A stretch of DNA of 64,000 nt from Streptomyces avidinii (GCF_014650695.1 NZ_BMVL01000002.1:62001-126000); one strand, 5' to 3'. Positions 25,437-34,052 are shown, counted from the stretch's first letter. The notes: generated by a model from the sequence alone, not told the origin. Translations and numbers: made by a program.

Positions 25437-26456
25437 TCATGCGCGGGACGCGCCTGCGGAGGCCAGGGGCGGGGTGTCCAGGCCCGCTCCCCGGTGCAGG
25501 CCCTCGATGAAGGCCGAGACGGCCTCGGTGGCGGTGACCGACGGTGTCCACCCCAGCTCGTCGCGGGCCCGCCCGGCGTCGAGCAGCGGCAGCCGGAGGA
25601 CGGCGTCCAGCAGTCCCGGGGAGGCCGGTACGAGGTGCATGCGCCAGGCCGCGGCCAGCACGGCGCGGGCCGCGCCCGCCGGGAGCGTCACCGTACGCGA
25701 GCGCAGGAGGCCGGCCACGGCGGCCATGTCCAGTACCGGGTCGGCCACCAGGTTGAAGGGGCCGCGTACGGGTCGTACGACCGCTGCCCGGTAGGCCTCG
25801 GCCGCGTCGTCGGTGTGCAGGGCCTGGAAGCGCAGGCCGGACACCGCGGGCAGGGCGGGCAGAAGCCCCGGCCGGATCAGGAGCCGGGGCAGGAGCGGCC
25901 CGGCGAAAATCCGGCGTTGCTCGCCGGCCGCGCCCTCCTTGAAGAGGAACGCCGGCCGCAGCCGGACCACCCGCATCTGGGGGTGGGTGAGCTGGAAGCC
26001 GTCGAGGTAGCGCTCCAGGTAGGCCTTCTCGCGCGTGTAGGCGGCGCCCGGCCAGCCGTGGGTGGGCCAGGACTCGTCGACCGGGCGTCCGTCGTCGGGG
26101 CCAGGTGAGTACGCGCCGATCGACGAGGCGTGGACCAGGGTGTGCACCCGCGCCCGGGCGCATGCGTCGAAGACCCGGATGCTTCCCAGGACGTTCGTCC
26201 GCCAGGTGGTGACCGGGTCGTGGGTCGGCTGGAACTTCCAGGCGAGGTGGACGACCGCATCCGCGCCCGCGAAGACCTCGGTCAGATCGGCACGTCCCGG
26301 GTCGATGTCCGCTTCGGCCCATCGCACCCCTGGGATGCGGAGGTCGGGGCGGCGGCGGGCGACGCCGAGCACGTCGGTGATCGTACGGTCGGCGGCCAGG
26401 GCTCTCACCACGCTGGTGCCGGCGTTGCCGGTGGCGCCGGTGACGACGACTCTCAT
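25437..26456 (-). CDS. NAD-dependent epimerase/dehydratase (extended SDR)
   Basis: 339-residue extended short-chain dehydrogenase. The Rossmann loop VTGATGNAGTSVVRAL is near residues 5-20, DAVVHLAWKF near 66, the active-site segment HASSIGAYSPG near 112, and YTREKAYLE provides the YxxxK motif near 141-145. The ATG at 26456 shares one base with the stop of the upstream ferritin-like gene (TGATG), so translation is coupled. The substrate is unknown. The context of PRC-barrel and ferritin-like genes suggests a stress role. Confidence 0.9.
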   Translation of the reverse strand: MRVVVTGATGNAGTSVVRALAADRTITDVLGVARRRPDLRIPGVRWAEADIDPGRADLTEVFAGADAVVHLAWKFQPTHDPVTTWRTNVLGSIRVFDACARARVHTLVHASSIGAYSPGPDDGRPVDESWPTHGWPGAAYTREKAYLERYLDGFQLTHPQMRVVRLRPAFLFKEGAAGEQRRIFAGPLLPRLLIRPGLLPALPAVSGLRFQALHTDDAAEAYRAAVVRPVRGPFNLVADPVLDMAAVAGLLRSRTVTLPAGAARAVLAAAWRMHLVPASPGLLDAVLRLPLLDAGRARDELGWTPSVTATEAVSAFIEGLHRGAGLDTPPLASAGASRA

Positions 26457-27052
26457 CACGCCCACCTCGTCCTTCGGGGCAGGCCGCGGGTGCGGCGGGC
26501 GGACGGAGGCGCGGCCGCGGGTGCGGATGTGATGGATCGTCGGGCCGCGTCACCGTGCAGCCGATCCAGTACCGCTGCCTGATGCCGTGCGCGGGTCAGG
26601 AGCCGGTCGACGGCGGCCCGGTCGAGGTGGTCGGCGGTGTCGGCGAGGAGGCCGAGCGACTGCCAGAGCGACGCCTTGCCTTCCACGCCGATCCGCATGG
26701 CTTCCAGTTCGAGTACGTCGCTGAGGGGCGAGCGGCTCACCAAGTGACCGTTGAGTTTCACCCGGCCCGCCTTCTCGGCCAGGCGCCCCACGACGACCCG
26801 GTGCCACTGGGCGGGGACATCGAGGGCGGTCATGATCTCGCGCAGGCTCTCCCGGTCCTCGGCGATCTGCTCGGCGAGCTCGGCCAGGGGCGGCCCGGCC
26901 GGCGTGCCGCGGTGGGCCCGGGCCATGCGGCGGATGAGCGACACCCCGCTGCTGGCCCCCGCGAGATGGTCGTTGAGGTAGATCGCGAGAAGGCGCTGCG
27001 CATGCGGAGGAGAAGCGGAACCGGAAGATGATCCGACGGGGCGGTCTTTCAT
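26456..27052 (-). CDS. Ferritin-like helical-bundle protein
   Basis: 198-residue mostly helical protein: QRLLAIYLNDHLAGASSGVS, LAEQIAEDRESLREIM, LELEAMRIGVEGKASLWQSL. This pattern occurs in a Streptomyces family of ferritin-like/DUF892-related bundles. The ExxR/D and E-rich helices could carry a di-iron site, but I cannot verify all ligands. The basic Pro/Ala tail is disordered. It is coupled to the epimerase gene by TGATG. The start is the ATG at 27052. Confidence 0.7.
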   Translation of the reverse strand: MKDRPVGSSSGSASPPHAQRLLAIYLNDHLAGASSGVSLIRRMARAHRGTPAGPPLAELAEQIAEDRESLREIMTALDVPAQWHRVVVGRLAEKAGRVKLNGHLVSRSPLSDVLELEAMRIGVEGKASLWQSLGLLADTADHLDRAAVDRLLTRARHQAAVLDRLHGDAARRSITSAPAAAPPSARRTRGLPRRTRWA

Positions 27053-27568
27053 GGCGCTGTTCCGATCGCTTGGACGTCGTCGACGTCACGGCTGCCGGCA
27101 CGGGGGCGGCAGGCCGTACGCCCGCCCTCGACCCGTGGTGCTCACGTGGGGCAGTGGGATGGCTCCGGAGGGTGTGCCGCGGTCGACAGAACACCCCCTC
27201 AGGCATCTGACCAGCCTGCAGGCCTTCAAACCGGGGCGGGCGGTTCGATCCCGGCTCCTTCACGAGCGACGGCGACGGCGACGGCCACGGCCACGGCCAC
27301 GGCCACGGCCACGGCCACGGCAACACCTACGGCACGGTTCTGGCCCGCGTCCCGCGTCCCGCGCCCATGATTTCCCGGGTCACGGAAACCGCGGTGACAT
27401 CGAGGGGAACGGCGACGGTGAACAGGCCGTATAGGACGCCCCTTTCCGGCGGCGCGGTGGGAGGCCCGGGCGGCAATCCCCGCGCCGGGAGGCCGATCCT
27501 GCGTTTGGCAGGGGGCGCGAGGGGCAGCCGCGTGGCAGAGGCCGCTGAGGCCCGGATGGAGGCGAGCC
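27053..27568. other. Divergent intergenic region with hexamer array
   Basis: About 515 bases between the divergent ferritin-like gene and a membrane-protein gene. It contains nine hexamers at 27266-27319. Promoters for both sides should lie here, but I cannot place them. The frames through the array encode only Val/Ala or Trp/Pro repeats and are not genes. Confidence 0.5.
27266..27319. repeat. Nine tandem hexamers
   Basis: GCGACG three times followed by GCCACG six times, uninterrupted, in non-coding DNA. A single C/G switch at position 3 divides the array, suggesting two expansion events. Confidence 0.85.
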
Positions 27569-28111
27569 ATGTCGAACAGCATGCTCATCACCGTGATCGT
27601 CATAGCGGCGGTCGTGGTCATCGCGCTCGGCGTCGGGCTGTGGACGATGTCCCGCCGACGCCACCTGCAGCAGAGGTTCGGGCCCGAATACGAACGGACC
27701 GTCGAGGCCGAGGGCGGCCGGGTGGCCGGGGAGCGCGAGCTTCGGGCCCGCGAGGAGCGCCACGCCGAATTCGAGCTGAGGGAGCTGCCGTCGGAGCGGC
27801 GACACCAGTACACGGAGGAGTGGAGCGGCGTCCAGGAGCGATTCGTGGACCGGCCCGAGGGCTCCGTCGGTGAGGCCGACGAGCTGGTGACGCGACTGAT
27901 GCGCGAGCGCGGCTACCCCACGGAGGGGTTCAGCCGGCAGCTGCGCGATCTCTCGGTGGAGCACGGACGGACCTTGGAGCACTACCGCGCCGCGCACGAC
28001 GTCAAGGTGCGCAGCGGTGCGGGGCAGACGACGACGGAGGAACTCCGCGGAGCGATGGTTCACTACCGCGCGCTCTTCGAGGAGTTGCTCAGTGACCAGA
28101 GGAGCCGGTGA
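27569..28111 (+). CDS. Single-pass membrane protein, stress-cluster type
   Basis: 180-residue protein with one N-terminal helix (residues 5-27, starting MLITVIVIAAVVVIALG) and a charged cytoplasmic domain rich in Arg and Glu. The core QERFVDRPEGSVGEADELV (about 88-106) is related to the core of the next gene, so the two are paralogous halves. The stop overlaps the next start by 4 bp (GTGA). Similar secreted or membrane proteins occur in Streptomyces stress loci, but no function is known. Confidence 0.85.
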   Translation: MSNSMLITVIVIAAVVVIALGVGLWTMSRRRHLQQRFGPEYERTVEAEGGRVAGERELRAREERHAEFELRELPSERRHQYTEEWSGVQERFVDRPEGSVGEADELVTRLMRERGYPTEGFSRQLRDLSVEHGRTLEHYRAAHDVKVRSGAGQTTTEELRGAMVHYRALFEELLSDQRSR

Positions 28112-28617
28112 ACATGCGGAACCACGCGGACAGGGACGATCGGGCCGCCGGCGTCGAGCTGACGACGGAGGACATAGCGAACCCCGGGGCGCCCACCGGA
28201 GCGGCGGCTGCCGCGCCGGACGCCCGGGCGGACGAGGGACGGCAGGTGCCCACGTACCCGGGTGAGGCCACGGCGGACACGCGCGGCGAGGGCTCGGCCG
28301 ATCAGGAGGCAGCCGTCGGCCACGAGGACGAGCGGCCCCCGGCGGCGGACGAACCGCTGCTCGGCACCGAGGAGGCCGAGGGCTACCGCAGGTCCTGGAG
28401 CGCGATCCAGGGACGGTTCGTGGACGACCCGCAGGACGCGGTCAAGTCGGCGGACGCCCTGGTCGCCGAGGTGATGCAGGCGCTCGCCCAGACCTTCTCC
28501 TCGCGCAAGCAGGGGCTGGAGGGCCAGTGGGACCAGGGCGAACAGGTCGCCACGGAGGAGTTGAGGCTGGCACTCCAGCAGTACCGCTCCTTCTTCAACC
28601 GGCTGCTCAACACCTGA
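28108..28617 (+). CDS. Soluble paralogue of the preceding membrane protein
   Basis: 169-residue acidic protein. The first ~85 residues are Ala/Glu/Asp-rich and probably disordered. The last 80 fold like the previous gene: WSAIQGRFVDDPQDAVKSAD, LVAEVMQALAQTF, and a final ELRLALQQYRSFFNRLL, compared with ELRGAMVHYRALFEELL there. The GTG start overlaps the upstream stop, so the pair is coupled. Function is unknown; the shared core suggests they may interact. Confidence 0.82.
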   Translation: MNMRNHADRDDRAAGVELTTEDIANPGAPTGAAAAAPDARADEGRQVPTYPGEATADTRGEGSADQEAAVGHEDERPPAADEPLLGTEEAEGYRRSWSAIQGRFVDDPQDAVKSADALVAEVMQALAQTFSSRKQGLEGQWDQGEQVATEELRLALQQYRSFFNRLLNT

Positions 28618-28625
28618 GACGACGG

Positions 28626-28692
28626 CTCGCCGGTGCCGGGCTGGCAACCCCGCACAGAACTCGCCGGTGCCGGGCGGGCACCCCGCACAGAA
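28626..28692. repeat. Imperfect 34/33-bp tandem duplication
   Basis: CTCGCCGGTGCCGGGC...CCCCGCACAGAA occurs at 28626-28659 and again at 28660-28692, with a substitution and a one-base deletion between the copies. It lies 8 bp after a stop codon and could affect a 3' hairpin, since CGCCGGTGCCGGG contains a short dyad. Confidence 0.75.
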
Positions 28693-28736
28693 GGAGAGAG
28701 CCCTCACGCGCCTCCCACCATTCACCGGAGCCCACG

Positions 28737-29156
28737 ATGACTCCCTCGAACCGACCACCACAACCACAGCGTCATCTCGACCTGCCGTCGGACGTGCGCG
28801 CCGCCGGCCGGGCCCGTGACGAGACCTACCGGTTTCTGCACGGCATCGGCGACCGGGAGCACCCGGTGCACCCGGCCGCCGTGGATGCCGCCGCCCTGAT
28901 CGTGACCGAGCTCGTCACGAACGCCGTCCGGCACACCGACGGCCTCTGCAGCCTCGATCTCGCCCTGCACGAGGGCCTGCTCGACATCGACGTGACCGAC
29001 ACCAGCTCGGTGCCGCCCGTGACCCGGCTGCCGCACCTCAACGGGAGCGGCGGCTGGGGCTGGATCCTCGTCCGCCACATCGCACATGACGTCGACGTCG
29101 TGCCGACGTCCACCGGCGGAAAGCGCATCCACGTGTCCATGGCCGTCGCCGGGTGA
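28737..29156 (+). CDS. RsbW-like HATPase (anti-sigma/serine kinase type)
   Basis: 139-residue GHKL ATPase. The N-box ALIVTELVTNAVRHTDG is at about residues 54-70, followed by LDIDVTDTSS (G1-like) and GGWGWILVRHIAHDVDV. This small single-domain form is the Streptomyces RsbW/SpoIIAB-like family, which usually phosphorylates an anti-sigma antagonist. A PP2C phosphatase gene lies 0.6 kb downstream on the other strand, so a partner-switch pair is possible. No sigma-factor or antagonist gene is adjacent. Confidence 0.9.
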   Translation: MTPSNRPPQPQRHLDLPSDVRAAGRARDETYRFLHGIGDREHPVHPAAVDAAALIVTELVTNAVRHTDGLCSLDLALHEGLLDIDVTDTSSVPPVTRLPHLNGSGGWGWILVRHIAHDVDVVPTSTGGKRIHVSMAVAG

Positions 29157-29208
29157 CACACAGCAGTACCGGCCCACACCACGTACCAACCTGACCGAGG
29201 AGGACACC

Positions 29209-29772
29209 ATGGGACACGGCGGTGACGTCATCGCAGAGCTGACCGTCGACCACCAGGAGGTGGAGGACTTCTTCAAGGACATCCAGGGGCTGCCCTCCGG
29301 GGATCCCCGCAGGAAGCACTACGCGGACAAACTGACCATCGAACTGGTCCGGCACTCCGTGGCCGAGGAGGAGTACCTGTACCCGGCCGTGCGCGAGCAC
29401 CTGCCGGACGGGGACGCGATCGCGGACAAGGAGCTGGAGGACCACGCGGCGGCTGAGCGGATCATGAAGGACCTCGAGGGGTGCAGGGCGGACGACCCCC
29501 GGTTCGACGGCCTGGTCGACAAGCTCATGACCGAGATCCGGGAGCACGTGGCGGACGAGGAGGGCAGCCTCTTCCCCCGGCTCCGCGGCGCGTGCTCGGC
29601 GGACACGCTGGCCGAACTCGGGGACAAGGTGCGCTCGGCCAAGAAGACCGCGCCCACCCGGCCGCATCCGTCCGCCCCGGACAAGCCCCCGGCCAACAAG
29701 CTCCTCGCCCCCGGGGTCGGGCTCGTCGACCGCCTCCGCGACGCGATGAGCGGCCGCGGAAAGGACTCCTGA
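29209..29772 (+). CDS. Hemerythrin HHE domain protein
   Basis: 187-residue protein with a four-helix hemerythrin domain (residues 1-135). Iron-ligand candidates are VDHQEVEDFF (His near 14), RHSVAEEEYLYP (His/Glu near 48-53), LEDHAAAERI (His near 78) and REHVADEEGSLFP (His/Glu near 112-117). A Pro/Lys tail follows. These oxygen/NO-sensing or iron-storing proteins are common in stress clusters. The gene follows the HATPase by 52 bp with GAGGAG upstream, so it is probably the last gene of that transcript. Confidence 0.92.
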   Translation: MGHGGDVIAELTVDHQEVEDFFKDIQGLPSGDPRRKHYADKLTIELVRHSVAEEEYLYPAVREHLPDGDAIADKELEDHAAAERIMKDLEGCRADDPRFDGLVDKLMTEIREHVADEEGSLFPRLRGACSADTLAELGDKVRSAKKTAPTRPHPSAPDKPPANKLLAPGVGLVDRLRDAMSGRGKDS

Positions 29773-29797
29773 CCGGCGCTTGCCCCGGGGCTTCGGG

Positions 29798-32296
29798 TCA
29801 TTCGGCGTCCGACGGCAGGTTGATGTCCAGGACGCACACGTCGTCCCGTCCGGCCGGGTGCAGCGAAGCCAGGAGCTGCGCCAGCGGTTCGGTGAATCCC
29901 CCGCCCATGGCCCTGGCGGCGGCATCGGCGAGGCGGGCGAGTCCGCGGTCCACGGTCTCCCCCGGTACCTCGATGAGGCCGTCGGTGTAGAGGAGAAGGT
30001 GGTCCCCGGGCTCCAGCTGGAGCGTCTCCTCCACGTACACGGAGTCGAAGGACGCTCCGAGGAGGTTTCCCTCCGGCAGGGGCAGGAAGTGCGCCTCGCC
30101 GCCACGGATCAGCAGGGGCGGCAGATGGCCGGCCCGCACCCAGGCGAGGCGCCGCTCCGCCGGACGGTACCGCGCCATGATCATGGTGGCCGTGGTGGCC
30201 GTCTGGTCGGCGGCCGTGTGCAGGAGGAGGGTGTTGAGCCGTCTCATGGCATCGGGGAGCGCCGAGCCGGTGATGATCATGCCTTTGGCGGTGAACCGCA
30301 GCTGGGCCATGGCCCCGACGGCGTCGAGGCCATGGCCCGCGACGTCACCGACCACGAAGAGGGCGCTCTTGTCGGGGAGTTCGATGGCGCTGTACCAGTC
30401 GCCGCCGACGTTGACTCCGGTGTCCGAAGGCACGTAGGCGATGTCGACGCAGAGGCCCACCAGCTCGATCGACTGCTCGGGGATCGGCAGCAGCGCGTGC
30501 TGCAGGCGTGCGGCGATGGCCCGTTCGGCCTGGAGCACGCCCCGCTGGACGAGCACGGCCCGCTCGACCTCCTGCAGAGCGAGCTCGGTGTCCCGCTGGG
30601 GGGTGAGGTCCTGGAAGAATCCGTGCACCTCGACCGGGGCACCGTAGGCGTCCGCCTCTGCTTCGGCGACGATGCGCAGGTGACGGACCCCGGCCGCGGT
30701 GTGGATGCGGAACGTCCGGTCGATCGGGGTCCCTTCGCCGAGCAGCCGCTGGACGGCGCCGGCGAGTTTCGGCAGGTCTTCCGGAACGAGCTGCTGCGGG
30801 AGTTCCTCCAACCGCAGGGGCCCCAGGCCGGGCGCGCGGTCGAAGATCGCGTACACCTGGTCGGACCAGTCAATGGTGTCCGTGGCCAGATTCCAGTCGG
30901 CCCAACCGAGGTTCCCCAGCCGCTGCATGGTGGTCAGCCGACGGATCTCGCGGGCGGCGGTGTCGTGGCGTACCCACGAGACGATCAGCCGGCCGCCCAG
31001 CCGGGCCGCCCGAACCGAGAACACGGAGGTCTCGGGAACCCCCGCGATCACTTCGCGGTACGGGAACGGCTCGCCGTCGTAGGTGTCCCCGATTTCCAGT
31101 GCGTCGAGATAGCCCTGCCACAACGGTGTGCCCGCCACGGTCGGATAGGTCTCCAGGACCCGCCGGCCCACGAGCTCCTTGCCGCGGCGGCCCGCCACGT
31201 CCACCGAGTCCGGGGCGGCCGCCTCGATGCGGAAGTCCTCCACCTCGCCGTGCGGCGCACGCACGGGGGCGAGCAGGATGGCCGCCCCGGAGACGGTGTC
31301 GAAGATCTTCTGAACCGCCGCCACCTCGGGGTCCGTGGGCGAGGCGGTGAGGCATTCGAAGACGCGCAGGGAGCCACCGCACAGCCGCACGGCCTGCTGG
31401 AGCAGGGCCCTCTCCCCGTCGCCGAACGGGGTGCGGAGCTTGCGGAAGAACCCGATGGCGCTGGTGACCCCCTCCTCGCCCGGTACGGGGAGCCACGCGC
31501 GGGTGGGCCACCGCTCCGGTGGCCCGATGAGCTGGTACTTCACGGTGTCCTGCGCCGGATCCTCCAGCCATCGCGGCTCGCCGGAGGTGATCGCCTCCAG
31601 GGCGGCGACACCGGCGAGCGGGGGAATGTCCTGCCACTGTGCGGCGAGGACCCCGTCGATCCCCGAGTGACCGATGAGCTTCAGCCGCCCGGCCCCGCCC
31701 AGGCTGTAGATCATCACACCGTCCACCGCGACGGGGCGGCGCAGCGCCTCGTGCAGGACCTCCGCGGCATCGCCGGTGGTCCGGGCATCGGCCAGGGATA
31801 CGGCCAGGTCGGCGAGGAGCGCGCGTGCGTCCTTGTCACCGTGACCGGCGGTGAGGTAGCGGTCCGAGTCGAAGACCGACCTGCCTCCGTCCGGGGCCGC
31901 ACCGCGGCCGGTCGTGACGGGTGCGGGCTTCTTCGGAACGGCTGCGGTGCTGTGTGACGGCCTTGATGATCCCGACGGCCCTGATGATCCCGACGGCCTC
32001 GATGGTCCCGGCGGCCTCGATGGCCTCGATCGGATCCCGCCGAGGGTGATCCAGCACTCCTCCATCAGTGTCTCGCCGCGGTGCCCGGCACGTTCGACCA
32101 GCGCCTCGTACGCCGCGTCGGCCGACAGGCCCTCCCGGGCCATCAAGACGCCCTTGGCCCGTTCCAGTACGGCGGTGATGGAGCCAAGGCTTTCCAGGTC
32201 CGCCACCTCTGCCCTGAGCCTGGCCACGACCTTGGCCAGGGCGAGCACCTCGGGCGACGCACCCTCATCGCTGGAGGCCGCCGAATCCGTCTGCAC
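29798..32296 (-). CDS. ANTAR-GAF-PAS-PP2C (SpoIIE-type) phosphatase
   Basis: 832-residue signalling protein. Order: an ANTAR domain at the N-terminus (about 36-85: LERAKGVLMAREGLSADAAY), a Pro/Ser/Gly linker, a GAF-like sensor (about 140-290), PAS regions (300-420, and 455-560 with LGWADWNLATDTIDWSDQVY), and a C-terminal PP2C-type serine phosphatase (600-830: GVNVGGDWYSAIELPD, VVGDVAGHGLDAVG, LLYTDGLIEVPG). PP2Cs of this type dephosphorylate anti-sigma antagonists. ANTAR is normally an RNA antiterminator domain, so this fusion links RNA binding to partner switching. The start is the GTG at 32296, placed by the domain boundary; its ribosome site is weak. Confidence 0.88.
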   Translation of the reverse strand: MQTDSAASSDEGASPEVLALAKVVARLRAEVADLESLGSITAVLERAKGVLMAREGLSADAAYEALVERAGHRGETLMEECWITLGGIRSRPSRPPGPSRPSGSSGPSGSSRPSHSTAAVPKKPAPVTTGRGAAPDGGRSVFDSDRYLTAGHGDKDARALLADLAVSLADARTTGDAAEVLHEALRRPVAVDGVMIYSLGGAGRLKLIGHSGIDGVLAAQWQDIPPLAGVAALEAITSGEPRWLEDPAQDTVKYQLIGPPERWPTRAWLPVPGEEGVTSAIGFFRKLRTPFGDGERALLQQAVRLCGGSLRVFECLTASPTDPEVAAVQKIFDTVSGAAILLAPVRAPHGEVEDFRIEAAAPDSVDVAGRRGKELVGRRVLETYPTVAGTPLWQGYLDALEIGDTYDGEPFPYREVIAGVPETSVFSVRAARLGGRLIVSWVRHDTAAREIRRLTTMQRLGNLGWADWNLATDTIDWSDQVYAIFDRAPGLGPLRLEELPQQLVPEDLPKLAGAVQRLLGEGTPIDRTFRIHTAAGVRHLRIVAEAEADAYGAPVEVHGFFQDLTPQRDTELALQEVERAVLVQRGVLQAERAIAARLQHALLPIPEQSIELVGLCVDIAYVPSDTGVNVGGDWYSAIELPDKSALFVVGDVAGHGLDAVGAMAQLRFTAKGMIITGSALPDAMRRLNTLLLHTAADQTATTATMIMARYRPAERRLAWVRAGHLPPLLIRGGEAHFLPLPEGNLLGASFDSVYVEETLQLEPGDHLLLYTDGLIEVPGETVDRGLARLADAAARAMGGGFTEPLAQLLASLHPAGRDDVCVLDINLPSDAE
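31959..32012. repeat. Three in-frame 18-bp repeats in the phosphatase linker
   Basis: Units starting GGCC(T/C)TGATGATCCCGAC occur at 31959, 31977 and, diverged, at 31995, with a partial fourth. They encode the Ser/Gly/Pro linker between ANTAR and GAF. Eighteen bases keep the frame, so copy change would alter linker length only. Confidence 0.75.
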
Positions 32297-32531
32297 CCTT
32301 CGAGCATGGCAGGTAACGGATCCCGGCGCGGAATCTCGGCGATCTCCGGTCCGCCCCTCCCCGCGACCCCTCCCCGCGACGGCACAGCTGCGGCCGGTCC
32401 CGGCACGGCCTTGCGCCTCGTCCGTTCGGGCTGTGACCTGCGCTTTTGCTATCGGCGGATAATCCGGTGAACCGATGGCCCGACCCCGGATATCCTGCCT
32501 CGTCCCGCACCCGTCCCGGAGGTCCCCCAGC

Positions 32532-33074
32532 ATGAGCAGCACCGCGCCGTCCTTCCCCGACCGGATCGAGCTGACGGGCGAGGGCCTGGTCCTGCGCGAC
32601 TGGGCGGAGACGGACCTGGCCGCGATGCCCGAGCTGTTCGACCACCCCGACATCGCCTACTGGACGCCGATCGTCTCGCCCTTCGACGACGAGGCGGCCC
32701 GCACCCGCCTGGACCGGGCCCGGCGGCTGCGCACCGAGGGCACGGCCCTCCTGCTCGCCATCACCGTCGACGGTGGCACCCCGCTCGGCGAGGTGATGCT
32801 CAAGCGCGCTCCCGAGGGCACCGAGCTCGGCTACGCACTGGGCCCGGCGCACCGGGGCCGGGGGCTGGCTGCCCGGGCGGTGCGGGTGATGGCCTCGTAC
32901 GCCTTCGAGCAGCTGGGCGTGGACCGGGTGATCCTGGAGCTGGAGGCCGAGAACGCGGCCAGCGTCGGGGTGGCCACCCGCGCAGAGTTCCGGCTCCTCG
33001 ACGTCCCGTTGATCACGGGCGAGGAGAAGGGCCGTCCGTACGCACTCCAGACCTGGGGCCTCGACCGCCCCTGA
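32532..33074 (+). CDS. GNAT family N-acetyltransferase
   Basis: 180-residue acetyltransferase of the RimJ/RimL branch. LTGEGLVLRDWAETDLAAMP starts the fold, LGYALGPAHRGRGLAARAV near residues 97-115 is the acetyl-CoA-binding motif A, and LEAENAASVGVATRAEFRLL is the usual last motif. The ATG at 32532 follows CGGAGG; the earlier in-frame ATG at 32475 is rejected because its residues precede the conserved start. It is a single gene divergent from the phosphatase. Confidence 0.9.
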   Translation: MSSTAPSFPDRIELTGEGLVLRDWAETDLAAMPELFDHPDIAYWTPIVSPFDDEAARTRLDRARRLRTEGTALLLAITVDGGTPLGEVMLKRAPEGTELGYALGPAHRGRGLAARAVRVMASYAFEQLGVDRVILELEAENAASVGVATRAEFRLLDVPLITGEEKGRPYALQTWGLDRP

Positions 33075-33128
33075 CCGGGGCCCCAGGCGCCTGCCCGGAC
33101 GCCGCAGTGGCGGACGGAGCCCGGTCCC

Positions 33129-33983
33129 TCAGCCCTCGCTCCGGTCCAGTTCCGCCAGTCGGCGTCCGGCCTTCTCCGCCGTGCGTTCGGCTTCGGCACG
33201 GGCCTGCTCGGCCTGCCGGTGGAGGTGCTCCGCCTCCTGGGCCGCCCGCTGAGCGGTCCCGAGCCGTTCCTGCAGGGCGGCGAGTTCGCCGCGCAGGCCG
33301 GCCGCGTCGGCCTCGGCCCGGTCCCGGGCGAGCGACGCCTCCGTGAGGTGCTCCTCGGCCTGCCGCAAGGCCGCCGATGCCGCCGCGGCCTGTTCCCGGG
33401 CGGCCGCCGTCGCGTCCCGGTCGACGGCCGGCGGGGCCGGTGCATCGGCCGTGCGGCGGGGTACGGCGCCCGGGGCCGGCTCCAGGCCCTCGAACCCCAC
33501 CGCCGCGGTGGGGGCCTTCCTCAGGCAGCCCGCCGCCCACTGGCGGGCGGTCACCTCATCGGCCAGCAGCCCGTGGAAGATCCCTTCGACCTCACGCACC
33601 ACGGTCTCCCGAAGCTGCTCCCCCGCGTCGGCGGCCAGTTGCCCGGTCTCCGCGGCCAGCGCGGCAATCACCCGGTGCTGTTCGTGCGACAGCGCACGCA
33701 GCTGCGCGCCGTCGAGCTCCCGATAGGCCCGGCGCAGCTCCGCGCCGAGGCGCAGCAGTGCCTCGGCCTGGTCCGGATGGGCGCGCGCCAGCAGGTTCGC
33801 CGCCCATACGGCCAGGGTCGGCCTGCGCAGGGCGCCGATCGCGGCCGCCGCGGCGGTGTCCTTCTCCCGGCGGGCCCGCGCTGCGTGGGCGTCGCGGACC
33901 GCGGTGAAGTCCGCCGGCCTCAGCCCGTACAGCTCGAAGATCACCGCATCCACGTCCACGCCGACCACCCTGCCCCGCGCCAT
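33129..33983 (-). CDS. Conserved hypothetical coiled-coil protein
   Basis: 284-residue Ala/Arg/Glu-rich protein. The N-terminal half is helical with ELYGLRPADFTAVRDAHAAR, GALRRPTLAVWAANLLARAH and LSHEQHRVIAALAAETGQL, a pattern seen in conserved actinobacterial proteins of unknown function. The last ~95 residues form a long heptad-rich coiled coil (LTEASLARDRAEADAAGLRG and onward). No enzymatic motif is visible. Confidence 0.8.
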   Translation of the reverse strand: MARGRVVGVDVDAVIFELYGLRPADFTAVRDAHAARARREKDTAAAAAIGALRRPTLAVWAANLLARAHPDQAEALLRLGAELRRAYRELDGAQLRALSHEQHRVIAALAAETGQLAADAGEQLRETVVREVEGIFHGLLADEVTARQWAAGCLRKAPTAAVGFEGLEPAPGAVPRRTADAPAPPAVDRDATAAAREQAAAASAALRQAEEHLTEASLARDRAEADAAGLRGELAALQERLGTAQRAAQEAEHLHRQAEQARAEAERTAEKAGRRLAELDRSEG

Positions 33984-34052
33984 GGCCCTGTTCTGACGAC
34001 AAGCAGAACGGGCCGGCCCGTCGAAGTCCGGGCCGGCCGCGACGATGTGCTG

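Noticed and set aside
27195..27262. tRNA-like sequence (a CTTCAAA loop and GGTTCGATCC arm)
   Set aside because: The T-arm has only four of five pairs, the anticodon stem does not close, the two arms are too close together and no matching acceptor stem is present.
27226..27813. Val/Ala-repeat protein frame across the hexamer array
   Set aside because: It arises only because the array has a period divisible by three; no start context.
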